Source of the DNA: Anaerocolumna xylanovorans DSM 12503
GTDB taxonomy: Bacteria; Bacillota; Clostridia; Lachnospirales; Lachnospiraceae
Length of the DNA stretch: 64,000 nucleotides
NCBI RefSeq assembly: GCF_900143645.1
Contig: NZ_FRFD01000003.1
Coordinates: forward strand, 1,302,001 to 1,366,000
Reading direction: 5' to 3'
In this document: piece by piece, positions 34,732 to 43,413 of the stretch
How positions within the stretch are numbered: the stretch's first letter is position 1
How the letters are laid out: the number at the start of each line of letters is the position of its first letter
Notes under the pieces: generated by a model
What the model saw: the letters and a program-made list of their open reading frames with translations, nothing else
Database searches by the model: none
Told to the model about the DNA's origin: nothing
Made by a program: the position numbers and the translations under genes

Positions 34732-36411
34732 CTAGAGCACCTTCCATTTACCTTCTTTTAAAAAATATTCTGCATTATCCGAAGCCATTATTGTTACCTG
34801 ATCCGGGTATCCCATAACTTCAAGCAGCTTTATAGCATTTTTTGATACTGCCCTTCCCTTCATCAGCTTATAGTCAAACAAAACATTATTGTCTGCAATC
34901 TGCTCCTTAAAATGATAATTCGTATAATAGTTCTCCAGGATATGTGTGAGTTCTATATCGTGGGTAGCCGCAAAGCAAACCGTATTTGTGCGGCTTAAGT
35001 AATAGAGAATCTGGGTGGATGCAGCGATCCGTTCCAGGGTATTCGTTCCTCTAAGCACCTCATCTACAAAACATAGTGTGGGTATTTTCTCATCTATCTG
35101 GTCTATGATTCTCTTTAGCGATTTTATCTCAACAATATAATAGCTTTCCTTTCCCAAAAGGTTATCCTTTAACGCCATAGAAGAAAGCACCTTAAAATAA
35201 CTGGCTTTGTAGCTGCTGCTTAAAGAAGTGCAAATCGTCTGGGACAAAATAGCATTGACAGCTAAGGTCTTTATAAAGGTTGATTTACCGGAAGCATTGG
35301 AGCCGGTTATTAAGACAGAATCATTTGTATGGATGGAATTTAGTACAGGCTCCTCTATCATAGGATGATAGATGTCTTCCACCTCCAAAAAAGGCCCTCC
35401 TTCACCGGTAAGATCAGGGATGGTATAAAACGGCATCATCTTTCGAAAAGAGGCTGCCGCAATGCAGCTTTCCATCAGCCCTATGGTTTCATATATTGTA
35501 TTTAAATCTTTACGGTTTGCTTTAAAGCAGTCCAGCATGGAATAAAATTTTATTAAATCAATATGAAAAAGAATCTTGATATAATCCAAAAATATCTCCG
35601 AAAGATCACCGCCGGCACTTTTTGTTGTTACCAGAAAAGACCTCTTTGTGAATTTAAGAAAAACTTCCTTGGTTTTTTTTAGTGTAGCGGTATATTCACT
35701 GATTTCAGGAATATTAAGCTTTATTATAGTGTTAACACCGTCCAGTAACCGTACAATATAAGCACATACGGTAAAATATAGCTCAATCTTTGCTTTTTCC
35801 CTGTAATACTGGTAAGTATTATTGCCAAGCATTAATACGGTCAATACTCCTCCGACAGCCGGGCTAACCGCTATCAGCGCTAATGATGCTACCAAACCAA
35901 TCCCCATAAGAATATGGGGCCAGGTACTTTTGGTTTCAAGCCCCTCCAAACGGTTAATGTATTCATGTACGGAAACATTTCTGATTTTACCCATCTTGTA
36001 CAGTGCCAGCTGCAGGGACAGCCTTTTCTCTTCATTATCTGAAAAGAAATTCATAAGCCGCTCTCTTTCCTTTAGCTTCTCCTCACTGAATTCCAGCTTA
36101 TGAAGCAGTGCATACAGATATTCTTCTCCAATGGCACTGCCTGTATTATTAATCAGCATAAAAATCTCTTCCATACTGATATCATTCCAGGTAATATTAT
36201 CCACATCATTCGTTTTATCGGCCTGTGAACGGTAATAGGCAGATAAGGATTGAAATTTCTCGGTAGTATATTCCTCCTCCGGTACTTTTCCCCAGTCGTT
36301 AAGAAGCTTTTGCTTTAAGTTCCTGTACCATACCCTTTTATCATAGACTCCTTTAACTACAAAAACTGCAACTATTGCAAGAATACCTAATGCAATTTCC
36401 ATCTGTTTCAT
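34732..36411 (-). CDS. Membrane-anchored MutS-family ATPase
   Basis: A 559-residue protein with only the MutS core/clamp and ATPase parts. Transmembrane segments are predicted at about 5-22 and as a pair at 167-197, which is unlike true MutS or MutS2. The C-terminal ATPase has Walker A TGSNASGKST (369-378), Walker B LCFVDEVLRGTN and the switch His in FAATHDIEL. The mismatch-reading domain I with its Phe-x-Glu is absent, as is the MutS2 Smr nuclease domain. It belongs to a poorly studied clostridial/Bacteroidetes group. A role in mismatch repair is therefore doubtful; the membrane anchor hints at envelope-linked DNA or another substrate. Confidence 0.85.
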   Translation of the reverse strand: MKQMEIALGILAIVAVFVVKGVYDKRVWYRNLKQKLLNDWGKVPEEEYTTEKFQSLSAYYRSQADKTNDVDNITWNDISMEEIFMLINNTGSAIGEEYLYALLHKLEFSEEKLKERERLMNFFSDNEEKRLSLQLALYKMGKIRNVSVHEYINRLEGLETKSTWPHILMGIGLVASLALIAVSPAVGGVLTVLMLGNNTYQYYREKAKIELYFTVCAYIVRLLDGVNTIIKLNIPEISEYTATLKKTKEVFLKFTKRSFLVTTKSAGGDLSEIFLDYIKILFHIDLIKFYSMLDCFKANRKDLNTIYETIGLMESCIAAASFRKMMPFYTIPDLTGEGGPFLEVEDIYHPMIEEPVLNSIHTNDSVLITGSNASGKSTFIKTLAVNAILSQTICTSLSSSYKASYFKVLSSMALKDNLLGKESYYIVEIKSLKRIIDQIDEKIPTLCFVDEVLRGTNTLERIAASTQILYYLSRTNTVCFAATHDIELTHILENYYTNYHFKEQIADNNVLFDYKLMKGRAVSKNAIKLLEVMGYPDQVTIMASDNAEYFLKEGKWKVL

Positions 36412-36480
36412 CCTCCTGTTATTTGAGGCAGTAAATCATCTTCATACAAATGATTTATACCATCGGTATTAATTCAAGAA

Positions 36481-36607
36481 AGAGTCTGGCTTACCAGACT
36501 CTGGCGCTGATGCGCTGTCACGCAGTGACAACTTCTCTGGCGCATCATGTGCATCCCGCCCGTAGGGCTTTTGATCTTATAGGACGCAATTTCCTATAAG
36601 ATCAAAA
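36481..36607. repeat. Cluster of palindromic stem-loops (REP-like element)
   Basis: The gap before the NlpC/P60 gene holds, in + order: AGAGTCTGG/CCAGACTCT (9 bp, 4-nt loop), a nested pair GATGCGC/GCGCATC around GTCAC/GTGAC, and TTTTGATCTTATAGG/CCTATAAGATCAAAA (15 bp, 9-nt loop). The word CTCTGGCGC occurs twice. The density of perfect stems between two genes is typical of dispersed palindromic repeats. Confidence 0.65.
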
Positions 36608-36629
36608 AGGGCTGCGTATTGCAGCCCTT
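36600..36629 (-). terminator. Intrinsic terminator after the NlpC/P60 gene
   Basis: AAGGGCTGC and GCAGCCCTT form a 9-bp stem with a 5-nt loop, followed on the minus strand by U residues. It abuts the palindromic cluster. Confidence 0.9.
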
Positions 36630-36642
36630 CAACTCAAACTTA

Positions 36643-37695
36643 TTAATCATTGATTACTCTTACAATTTTTATTGGTGAACGGTAATACATGTTAGAAATT
36701 TTTATGCCGGTTCTGGGATTACTTGCATGAATAACCTGTCCGTTACCGATATACATAGCAACATGACTGATATAACTTCCGCTTCCGTAGAACACCAAAT
36801 CTCCTGGCCTGATATCGCCGGAATTAATGCTTGTTCCTGAATATGCCTGACTTCTGGAAACTCTGGGTAAGGAATAACCGAACTTCGAATAAATGCCTAA
36901 AGTAAAACCTGAACAATCTGTTCCGCTTGTAAGACTCGTACCTCCCCATACATAAGGATTACCAAGAAACTGCTTTGCATAGGCAATCATCTGTGCTCTG
37001 ATACCGGAGGTTCCTGACGTAAGTTCATCAATTGTTACGGCCTTTTCCAACTGATAGGATAAAGCAATATACTGTCTTGCAACATATCCTTCATCATCAT
37101 CAATCTTAACCTTAAGCCAGTCCGTAGATACCGAAGTAACCTCTAAATCTTCATTATTCGGCACACTGGTAACTACACTGCCTAAAAGACTTGGCTCTAC
37201 TCTGACATTGAGAGTTTCTGTATTTACTGTTGCAACCAGACTTCCTACCTTCTTGGCAAGGGATACTGCTTTGTCTCCAGTAATAAGGAATTCTTTCTTC
37301 ACATAACCTGTAACTTTGCCGGATTTGATTTTAACCCATCCGTCTTTATCTTCGTCTATTATTGTACATCCTGCGTTCTTTGGTAATTTACCGATAATCT
37401 TTTGGTCCTCACCGGGAGCCTTGCGGATATTAAGATGATTATCCACATTCGCTATACCAAGGTTATTATAGTCATAAGCGGCAACACTGGACTCCAGCGT
37501 GGCAATGGTAATCTCCGAGGAAGCAGCCGTATTGGCTGAATCATAATATTTATCCAAAGTCACGGATATACCTGCTAAAGGCTGTTCCCCATAGATGGCC
37601 TCAGCGCTTGTGTACTTGGTATTTAAGGCAAATAATAACGCACCGGTTACACAAAGGCATGAAATCTTTAAAAATCTGGTAGTGCTATGGTTCAT
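36643..37695 (-). CDS. Secreted NlpC/P60 endopeptidase with two SH3 domains
   Basis: A 350-residue cell-wall hydrolase that cleaves peptidoglycan stem peptides. Residues 1-32 are a signal peptide ending near TSAEA. Two bacterial SH3 domains span about 80-140 and 155-212 (LNIRKAPGEDQKIIGKL; LNVRVEPSLLGSVV). The C-terminal NlpC/P60 domain (about 230-350) has C261 in GTDCSGF, H311 in SHVAMYIG and H323 in QVIHA. The gene has its own strong promoter and terminator. A likely role is cell separation or spore-related wall remodelling. Confidence 0.95.
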   Translation of the reverse strand: MNHSTTRFLKISCLCVTGALLFALNTKYTSAEAIYGEQPLAGISVTLDKYYDSANTAASSEITIATLESSVAAYDYNNLGIANVDNHLNIRKAPGEDQKIIGKLPKNAGCTIIDEDKDGWVKIKSGKVTGYVKKEFLITGDKAVSLAKKVGSLVATVNTETLNVRVEPSLLGSVVTSVPNNEDLEVTSVSTDWLKVKIDDDEGYVARQYIALSYQLEKAVTIDELTSGTSGIRAQMIAYAKQFLGNPYVWGGTSLTSGTDCSGFTLGIYSKFGYSLPRVSRSQAYSGTSINSGDIRPGDLVFYGSGSYISHVAMYIGNGQVIHASNPRTGIKISNMYYRSPIKIVRVIND

Positions 37696-37784
37696 TGGGT
37701 TCCTCCTGCTAGTTATCCCTCATCATTAATTATGTATTAGTATCTCCATAGTTGTTACAAATATGTTAAATTTATTTCTAAGTT

Positions 37785-37813
37785 ATTATATCAATGGTTC
37801 ATAGTTTTGTCAA
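37785..37813 (-). promoter_or_regulatory. Consensus sigma-A promoter of the NlpC/P60 gene
   Basis: TTGACA, 17 bp, TATAAT on the minus strand, a perfect consensus at both boxes. It predicts constitutive high transcription with a leader of about 85 nt. Confidence 0.88.
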
Positions 37814-37945
37814 CACTTTGCCTTAATTTTGATAAATTCTCTTTAATTTATTGTAAGTATTTCCAGTAAAGGGGATTTTTATACCCAAATAGAAGGCCGG
37901 GAACGGATTGTCTATTCTTAATTTGTAGAATAATATCGAAAAAAC

Positions 37946-37980
37946 AGAAAAAGCGCCATGAAATTCATGACGCTTTTTCT
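37946..37980 (-). terminator. Intrinsic terminator after spoIVA
   Basis: AGAAAAAGCG, CATG, a 5-nt loop, CATG and CGCTTTTTCT. The A and U tracts are both in the stem, so it could act in either direction. Confidence 0.85.
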
Positions 37981-37988
37981 ATTTCCTC

Positions 37989-39497
37989 TTATATGATAAT
38001 ACAGATAATTCCTCCATTGCTTTCATTAATAATCTTTTGCATGGTTTCCTGAAGCTTTATCTGGCTTTCATCCGTCATCTTGCTGATTTTGGTATTAATT
38101 CCATCCTCTACAAGCTGTTGAATAGACTTTCCATAAATATTGGTTTCCCAGATTCCTTCCGGATTCTCGGAAGCATTCTTTCGAATATAGTTAATCAGGT
38201 CATTGGCTTGCTCTTCGCTTCCTACAATAGGGGCTATCTCAGTCTCTATCATTGCCTTTATCATATGCACCGATGGAGCCGTCGCGCGGATCTTAACACC
38301 GTATTTATTCCCATGTCTCATGATTTCAGGCTCTTCGATAAGAATTTCTTCCCTCCCAGGATTTACTACGCCGTATCCTTTCTGGCGAACTTCTTCACAA
38401 GCTCCGGCAACCTTACCATATTCCTTCTTAACCTCTGCTAATTCCCTGATCGTATTGATGAGCTGGTAATCATCTGCTATGGTCACTCCGATAAGGTCAC
38501 TTAAAATATTATAATAGTAGGAATCATCAAACTCGACATCAACTTTAACCGAACCGTTTTCCATCTCAATCTTATCAATTTTAAAACGGTTGACATACTT
38601 ACTGTCCGTAATCATATTGTCATTTTTCACATCATTGATTAAAGTAATACCCTTTAACAATTGCTTTACAGAATCAATCAAGTCAGCCTTAAGCCAATGA
38701 TCATCAGGAAGTATTTCCGCCCATTTCGGAGTATAGAAATTAATTTCTGATACCGGAAATACCGAAAGGATATTGGTCATAACATGGTTGATATCTTCTT
38801 TTCTTAACTGCTCACAGTTTACAGGTATACAGTTTACATTGTATTTTTGGGTGATGTCATTGGCAAGATTCTGACTGCTTTCGGAATAGGGCCTGTTGGT
38901 ATTGAGAAGCACAATAAAAGGTTTTTTTAATTTTTTAAGTTCTCCGATTGTTTTTTCTTCCGCTGTAACATAATTCTCCCTTGGAAGCTCTCCGAAGCTT
39001 CCGTCGGTAGTGACTACAATCCCTATCGTAGAATGATCGTTAATTACCTTCTGGGTACCGATTTCTGCTGCCTGGGTAAATGGAATTTCATAGTCATACC
39101 AGGGTGTCTTTACCAGACGCTCCTGCTCATTTTCAATATGTCCGGCAGCACCTTCCACCATAAAACCTACACAGTCAATCAAACGTATATTTACTTTTGT
39201 ATCATCTCCCAGTTGAATCTGGGCTGCTTCCTTGGGAATAAATTTAGGCTCCGTGGTCATTATGGTCTTACCGGCAGCACTTTGCGGCAATTCATCAATT
39301 GCCCTTTCCTTATTGTTGACATCGGCAATATTAGGAATTACCAGCAGATCCATAAACCTCTTTATAAAAGTTGATTTCCCCGTTCTTACCGGCCCCACCA
39401 CACCTATGTATATGTCACCGCCTGTCCTAGCCTTAATATCATTATAAACATCATATATCTGGCCTGACGTATCCAGTGACGAATATTGGTCCAACAT
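37989..39497 (-). CDS. spoIVA: Stage IV sporulation protein A
   Basis: A 502-residue ATPase that polymerises on the forespore surface to form the coat basement layer. The true start is the ATG at 39497 with AAAGGAGG 6 nt upstream (MLDQYSSLDTSGQIYDVYNDI); the frame is open 16 codons further. Walker A is GPVRTGKST. The middle region and the C-terminal domain (ending GGIICIII) are as in other clostridial SpoIVA proteins, close to the B. subtilis length of 492. A weak sigma-E-like promoter (TCATTAT, 14 bp, CATATTCT) lies about 20-50 nt upstream. Its presence shows that the organism belongs to a spore-forming lineage. Confidence 0.97.
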   Translation of the reverse strand: MLDQYSSLDTSGQIYDVYNDIKARTGGDIYIGVVGPVRTGKSTFIKRFMDLLVIPNIADVNNKERAIDELPQSAAGKTIMTTEPKFIPKEAAQIQLGDDTKVNIRLIDCVGFMVEGAAGHIENEQERLVKTPWYDYEIPFTQAAEIGTQKVINDHSTIGIVVTTDGSFGELPRENYVTAEEKTIGELKKLKKPFIVLLNTNRPYSESSQNLANDITQKYNVNCIPVNCEQLRKEDINHVMTNILSVFPVSEINFYTPKWAEILPDDHWLKADLIDSVKQLLKGITLINDVKNDNMITDSKYVNRFKIDKIEMENGSVKVDVEFDDSYYYNILSDLIGVTIADDYQLINTIRELAEVKKEYGKVAGACEEVRQKGYGVVNPGREEILIEEPEIMRHGNKYGVKIRATAPSVHMIKAMIETEIAPIVGSEEQANDLINYIRKNASENPEGIWETNIYGKSIQQLVEDGINTKISKMTDESQIKLQETMQKIINESNGGIICIII

Positions 39498-39593
39498 ACA
39501 CATCCTCCTTTCGGTTATACTTAAGAATATGCAAGAGGATATCAAATAATGAATTCAATGTTTAATTTTTACATTTTAGAATTATTTCAGCTA

Positions 39594-39639
39594 TAAAAAA
39601 GGCTTTGAACAGATGATTACACATCCATTACAAAGCCTT
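39594..39639 (-). terminator. Intrinsic terminator after gpsA
   Basis: AAGGCTTTG and CAAAGCCTT form a 9-bp stem with a 23-nt loop, followed on the minus strand by six U residues. Confidence 0.87.
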
Positions 39640-39654
39640 GTTTACCCTATTATA

Positions 39655-40668
39655 TTATTTCTTCCACTGAAGCTCTGAATACTCTCTTCTCTTATCTCTT
39701 AAGAGTAAGTCCGATACCGCCTCAAGAGCCGGTTTATCCTCAAATAATATCTGATTTACCTGTTCTACGATAGGCATCTCTACCTCATATTTCTTTGCCA
39801 GTGCAAGAGCGGCTTTGGCAGAGTAAACTCCTTCTACCACCTGCTTTACTTCCTTCATGGCTTCTTCCATGGTATAACCTTGTCCGATAAGATAACCTGC
39901 ATTACGGTTTCGGCTGTGTTTACTGGTGCAGGTCACAATTAAATCTCCAACACCGGAAAGCCCGGCGAAAGTCTCCATTTTGCCGCCCATGGCAATGCCT
40001 AAACGGCTGATTTCTGCGATTCCCCTTGTCATAAGTGCTGCCTTTGTATTATCGCCAAAGCCCAGGCCGTCAGCCATACCTGCTGCCAATGCTATGACAT
40101 TCTTTATGGAACCTCCAAGCTCTATACCGATTACATCAGGACTTGTATATACGCGGAAACGTTCAGTCATAAATACATCCTGAATAAAATGTGCCGTATC
40201 CTTTGAATCCGCTCCCACAACACAGGTCGTGGGAATTCCCCTGCTTACTTCCTCTGCATGGCTTGGTCCTGAAAGAACCGCCACATCGGCCTGGGGAATC
40301 TCATCCTTTAAGATATCCGTTAAGGTCTCAAGGGTATTCTCTTCAATACCCTTACCGACATTGACAATTATCTGATCCTTTGCAATAAAGCTGCTTGCGT
40401 TTTTGGCAGTTGCACGTACATAGGGGGAAGCTACGGCAAACACGATTAAATCCTTGTTTTCACAGGAAGACTTCAAATCCCCGCTAATACTTACACTGTC
40501 CGGAAGCTTGATTCCTGGCAGCTTATCCTTTAATTCCCTGTCTGCAGTTAATTGTTCTACTTCACTCTTTAAAGCCGACCAAAGTACAACTTCATGACCG
40601 TTATTTCCAAGTAAAATAGCGATGGCCGTTCCCCACGCGCCTGCACCCAATATGCTTATCTTCGACAT
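39655..40668 (-). CDS. gpsA: NAD(P)-dependent glycerol-3-phosphate dehydrogenase
   Basis: A 337-residue enzyme that reduces dihydroxyacetone phosphate to sn-glycerol 3-phosphate for membrane lipids. The Rossmann motif GAGAWGTA is at the N-terminus. The catalytic Lys lies in GGSIKNVIALAAGMADGLGFGDNTKAALMTRG. The start at 40668 has GGGAG about 9 nt upstream. It lies 13 nt after plsY, which encodes the next enzyme of the same pathway, and ends the der-plsY-gpsA operon. Confidence 0.97.
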   Translation of the reverse strand: MSKISILGAGAWGTAIAILLGNNGHEVVLWSALKSEVEQLTADRELKDKLPGIKLPDSVSISGDLKSSCENKDLIVFAVASPYVRATAKNASSFIAKDQIIVNVGKGIEENTLETLTDILKDEIPQADVAVLSGPSHAEEVSRGIPTTCVVGADSKDTAHFIQDVFMTERFRVYTSPDVIGIELGGSIKNVIALAAGMADGLGFGDNTKAALMTRGIAEISRLGIAMGGKMETFAGLSGVGDLIVTCTSKHSRNRNAGYLIGQGYTMEEAMKEVKQVVEGVYSAKAALALAKKYEVEMPIVEQVNQILFEDKPALEAVSDLLLRDKRREYSELQWKK

Positions 40669-40681
40669 GAACACTTCTCCC

Positions 40682-41308
40682 TTACTTTTGTTCTATTTTT
40701 ACCTTTTGTCCAATTTTATTCTCAGTTCCATTCATAAGCCTCTTGATATTCGCCCTATGTCTGATAAAGGCCAATACCGTAAAGATAATACTTATCAGAA
40801 GCATATGTAGATCTCCCGGATAAAAAACCAGCACTCCAATGGGAAACAGGAGTGAGATTAACAAAGAACCTACTGAAACATATCTGGTTATGGCAACAGA
40901 GAGAAGAAATACGACGAAAGCCGCCAATCCAATTCTCCAGTCAAAGGCCAGAATAGCACCTCCTGTAGCCGCAATTCCCTTTCCTCCCTTAAAATTCAGC
41001 CAGAAAGGGAAGTTGTGGCCTATCACAACCCCAAGGCCGGTGTAAAGTGCCAGTAAATGAACATATGGTTCATTCTTAAAAATAACAAACGTAATTATTA
41101 GAATTGGAATAAATGCCTTTAGAGCATCCCCTAAAAAGGTAAGAATTCCTGCCTTTATCCCTAACAGACGCATGGCATTGGTAGTGCCTGCATTTCCGCT
41201 TCCGTATTTTCTGATATCAATATTATTTGCTTTTCCAATAAAGTAAGCAGTCGACAAACAGCCGCACAAATATCCTAAAATTAAGCATATTATTATGTTT
41301 TGCAGCAT
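40682..41308 (-). CDS. plsY: Acyl-phosphate:glycerol-3-phosphate acyltransferase
   Basis: A 208-residue integral membrane enzyme that makes lysophosphatidic acid from glycerol 3-phosphate and acyl-phosphate. Several transmembrane helices and the family motifs are visible: GSGNAGTTNAMR, IGHNFPFWLNFKGGKGIAATGG and the C-terminal FIRHRANIKRL. It is 1 nt after der and 13 nt before gpsA, so precursor supply and acylation are co-expressed. Confidence 0.97.
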   Translation of the reverse strand: MLQNIIICLILGYLCGCLSTAYFIGKANNIDIRKYGSGNAGTTNAMRLLGIKAGILTFLGDALKAFIPILIITFVIFKNEPYVHLLALYTGLGVVIGHNFPFWLNFKGGKGIAATGGAILAFDWRIGLAAFVVFLLSVAITRYVSVGSLLISLLFPIGVLVFYPGDLHMLLISIIFTVLAFIRHRANIKRLMNGTENKIGQKVKIEQK

Positions 41309-41309
41309 C

Positions 41310-42635
41310 TTATTCTTTTTCCTTTCGCTCCCTGATGAAAAATTTAAGTGATGTTCCTGAAAATCCGAAGGCTTCCCTTATTTTATTTTCAATATATCTG
41401 GTGTAGGAAAAATGCATCAGTTCTTTGTCATTTACAAAGATAACAAAGGTCGGCGGTTTGATGGAAACCTGGGTGATATAGTATAATTTCAGTCGTCTTC
41501 CCTTGTCGGAAGGCGGCTGCTGAAGAGCTACGGCTTCCGCCATAATCTCATTCAATACTCCGGTAGCAACTCTTAAATTCTGGTTCTGGATAACCTTTTC
41601 AATCAAATCAAACAGCTTATTAAGCCTCTGCCCCGTTAGCGCTGATATAAATATCATTTCTGCATAGGACATAAAGGAAAGGACGTCTTTTATTTCATTG
41701 GTGTGTTTATAGATCGTTTTATCATCTTTTTCAACGGCATCCCACTTATTTACCGCTATTATAATGCCCTTACCGCGTTCATGAGCGATTCCTGCAATCT
41801 TGGCGTCCTGCTCAGTTACACCTTCCTTGGCATCAATTACCAGAACTACAATATCCGCACGCTCAACAGCTGATACGGTTCTTACGATACTAAAGCGCTC
41901 CAGCTCTTCTTTAATTTTACTTTTTCTCCGAAGTCCTGCGGTATCAATAAAGATGAATTCCTTGCCATGGTATTTAACCGGGGTATCAATGGCATCTCTC
42001 GTGGTACCGGCAATTTCAGATACAATTACCCTTTCTTCACCAATAAGCTTATTGATGATAGAGGATTTCCCGACATTAGGCTTTCCTACAATCGCAATAC
42101 GGGGGCGGTCATCCTCCTCTTCCTTTAAATCAGCAGGGTTAAAATGGCTGATAACCTCATCTAACATATCTCCAAGTCCTAACTTGGAGGAGGAGGATAC
42201 CGGATGAGGGTCTCCAATTCCCAGGTTATAGAATTCATAGACATCCGGCATTAATTTATCGAAATTATCTACCTTGTTTACCACAAGAACAATTGGTTTT
42301 GTTGAGCGTCTTAACATATCCGCTACCTTAAAGTCATTATCTACAAGCCCCTGCCTTACATCTACAAGAAATAAGATAACATCCGCTGTCTGTATGGCAA
42401 CTTCAGCCTGCTGCCTCATATAGGAAAGAAGCACATCATTGCTCTCCGGCTCAATTCCTCCCGTATCAATCATGGTGAACTGCTTATCAAGCCACGTAAC
42501 ATCGGCATAAATTCTATCCCTGGTGACACCCGGGAAATCCTGGACAATGGCTATCCTCTCGCCTGCCAGGGCATTAAACAACGTTGATTTGCCTACATTA
42601 GGCCTTCCGACAATTGCAACAATCGGTTTACTCAT
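41310..42635 (-). CDS. der: Ribosome biogenesis GTPase Der (EngA)
   Basis: A 441-residue double-GTPase needed for 50S assembly. G1 motifs GRPNVGKS and GKPNVGKS, G3 DTGG and DTAG, and G4 NKVD and NKWD are all present, followed by the C-terminal KH-like domain. The ATG at 42635 with GAGAGGA gives the normal N-terminus; the frame is open upstream to 42683. It is the first gene of the operon with plsY and gpsA. Confidence 0.97.
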   Translation of the reverse strand: MSKPIVAIVGRPNVGKSTLFNALAGERIAIVQDFPGVTRDRIYADVTWLDKQFTMIDTGGIEPESNDVLLSYMRQQAEVAIQTADVILFLVDVRQGLVDNDFKVADMLRRSTKPIVLVVNKVDNFDKLMPDVYEFYNLGIGDPHPVSSSSKLGLGDMLDEVISHFNPADLKEEEDDRPRIAIVGKPNVGKSSIINKLIGEERVIVSEIAGTTRDAIDTPVKYHGKEFIFIDTAGLRRKSKIKEELERFSIVRTVSAVERADIVVLVIDAKEGVTEQDAKIAGIAHERGKGIIIAVNKWDAVEKDDKTIYKHTNEIKDVLSFMSYAEMIFISALTGQRLNKLFDLIEKVIQNQNLRVATGVLNEIMAEAVALQQPPSDKGRRLKLYYITQVSIKPPTFVIFVNDKELMHFSYTRYIENKIREAFGFSGTSLKFFIRERKEKE

Positions 42636-42754
42636 TTTATAAAAATTCCTCTCTTTTATTTGCATGTTAATGTATGACTGCATCCACTAAGGATTTTCCG
42701 TCTGATTTTACAATACAAACTTTATTTGTAAAGCCTTTTCTCTATTACTTAGAT

Positions 42755-42783
42755 AGTATATCAGCTATAGGAATAATTATCAA
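42755..42783 (-). promoter_or_regulatory. Sigma-A promoter of der-plsY-gpsA
   Basis: TTGATA, 17 bp, TATACT on the minus strand, giving a leader of about 115 nt. It lies about 30 bp from the divergent promoter of the acetyltransferase gene. Confidence 0.75.
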
Positions 42784-42811
42784 ATATATTTTGTCAAAAA
42801 GCCACCGTATA

Positions 42812-42841
42812 TTGACATTACAGCCACTAAAAGCGCATAAT
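42812..42841 (+). promoter_or_regulatory. Sigma-A promoter of the 42886 acetyltransferase gene
   Basis: TTGACA, 18 bp, CATAAT on the plus strand, about 40 nt upstream of the start codon. Confidence 0.65.
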
Positions 42842-42885
42842 ATTTCTGGATATTTTACAAGGATATTGATACAAAAGAGAAAGGC

Positions 42886-43311
42886 ATGGCTATTAATATG
42901 AAGATTGAATTAAAGCACAGCCTTACCGTTGAGGACTACAATGCCGTAAGAAAAAGTGTGGGTTGGAAGGAAATACCTTCCAAACAGGCTAAAAGAGGTC
43001 TTTCCAATACTTATTATCTTACTGCTGCCGTCATAGACGGACAAACCGCCGGTATGGCACGCTTAATCAGTGACGGAGGATATGTGGCTTATATTGCGGA
43101 TGTGATCGTAAACCCGGAATATCAGGGCCAGGGTATCGGCAGGATGATTTTGAATGATATAATGGATTATATAAAGAATACCCTGTCACAAGGAGAACAG
43201 GTTATGGTTATTTTGGTTGCCGCAAAGGGAAAAGAAGAATTCTATGAAAAGTTTGGCTTTATCAAAAGACCCAATGAAGAGTACGGAGCCGGCATGACCC
43301 TCTTGTTATAG
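42886..43311 (+). CDS. GNAT-family N-acetyltransferase
   Basis: A 141-residue acetyltransferase. The acetyl-CoA loop is NPEYQGQGIGRMIL (about 81-94), and the C-terminal block EEFYEKFGFIKRPNEEYGAGMTLLL is typical of the small YjdJ/PhnO-like group. GAAAGG precedes the first ATG; a second in-frame ATG four codons later is possible. It is transcribed alone from its own promoter, divergent from der. The substrate is unknown. Confidence 0.9.
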   Translation: MAINMKIELKHSLTVEDYNAVRKSVGWKEIPSKQAKRGLSNTYYLTAAVIDGQTAGMARLISDGGYVAYIADVIVNPEYQGQGIGRMILNDIMDYIKNTLSQGEQVMVILVAAKGKEEFYEKFGFIKRPNEEYGAGMTLLL

Positions 43312-43329
43312 GAAAAATTCCTTATAAGG

Positions 43330-43358
43330 TTGACTTACCATTTCTCCCATGCTATAAC
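43330..43358 (+). promoter_or_regulatory. Sigma-A promoter of prs
   Basis: TTGACT, 17 bp, TATAAC on the plus strand, 56 nt before the prs start. Confidence 0.7.
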
Positions 43359-43413
43359 TAGATATGTGTAAAATGAGGAAATTCTGTTATCGTGACAGTT
43401 AGGAGGACAAGCA

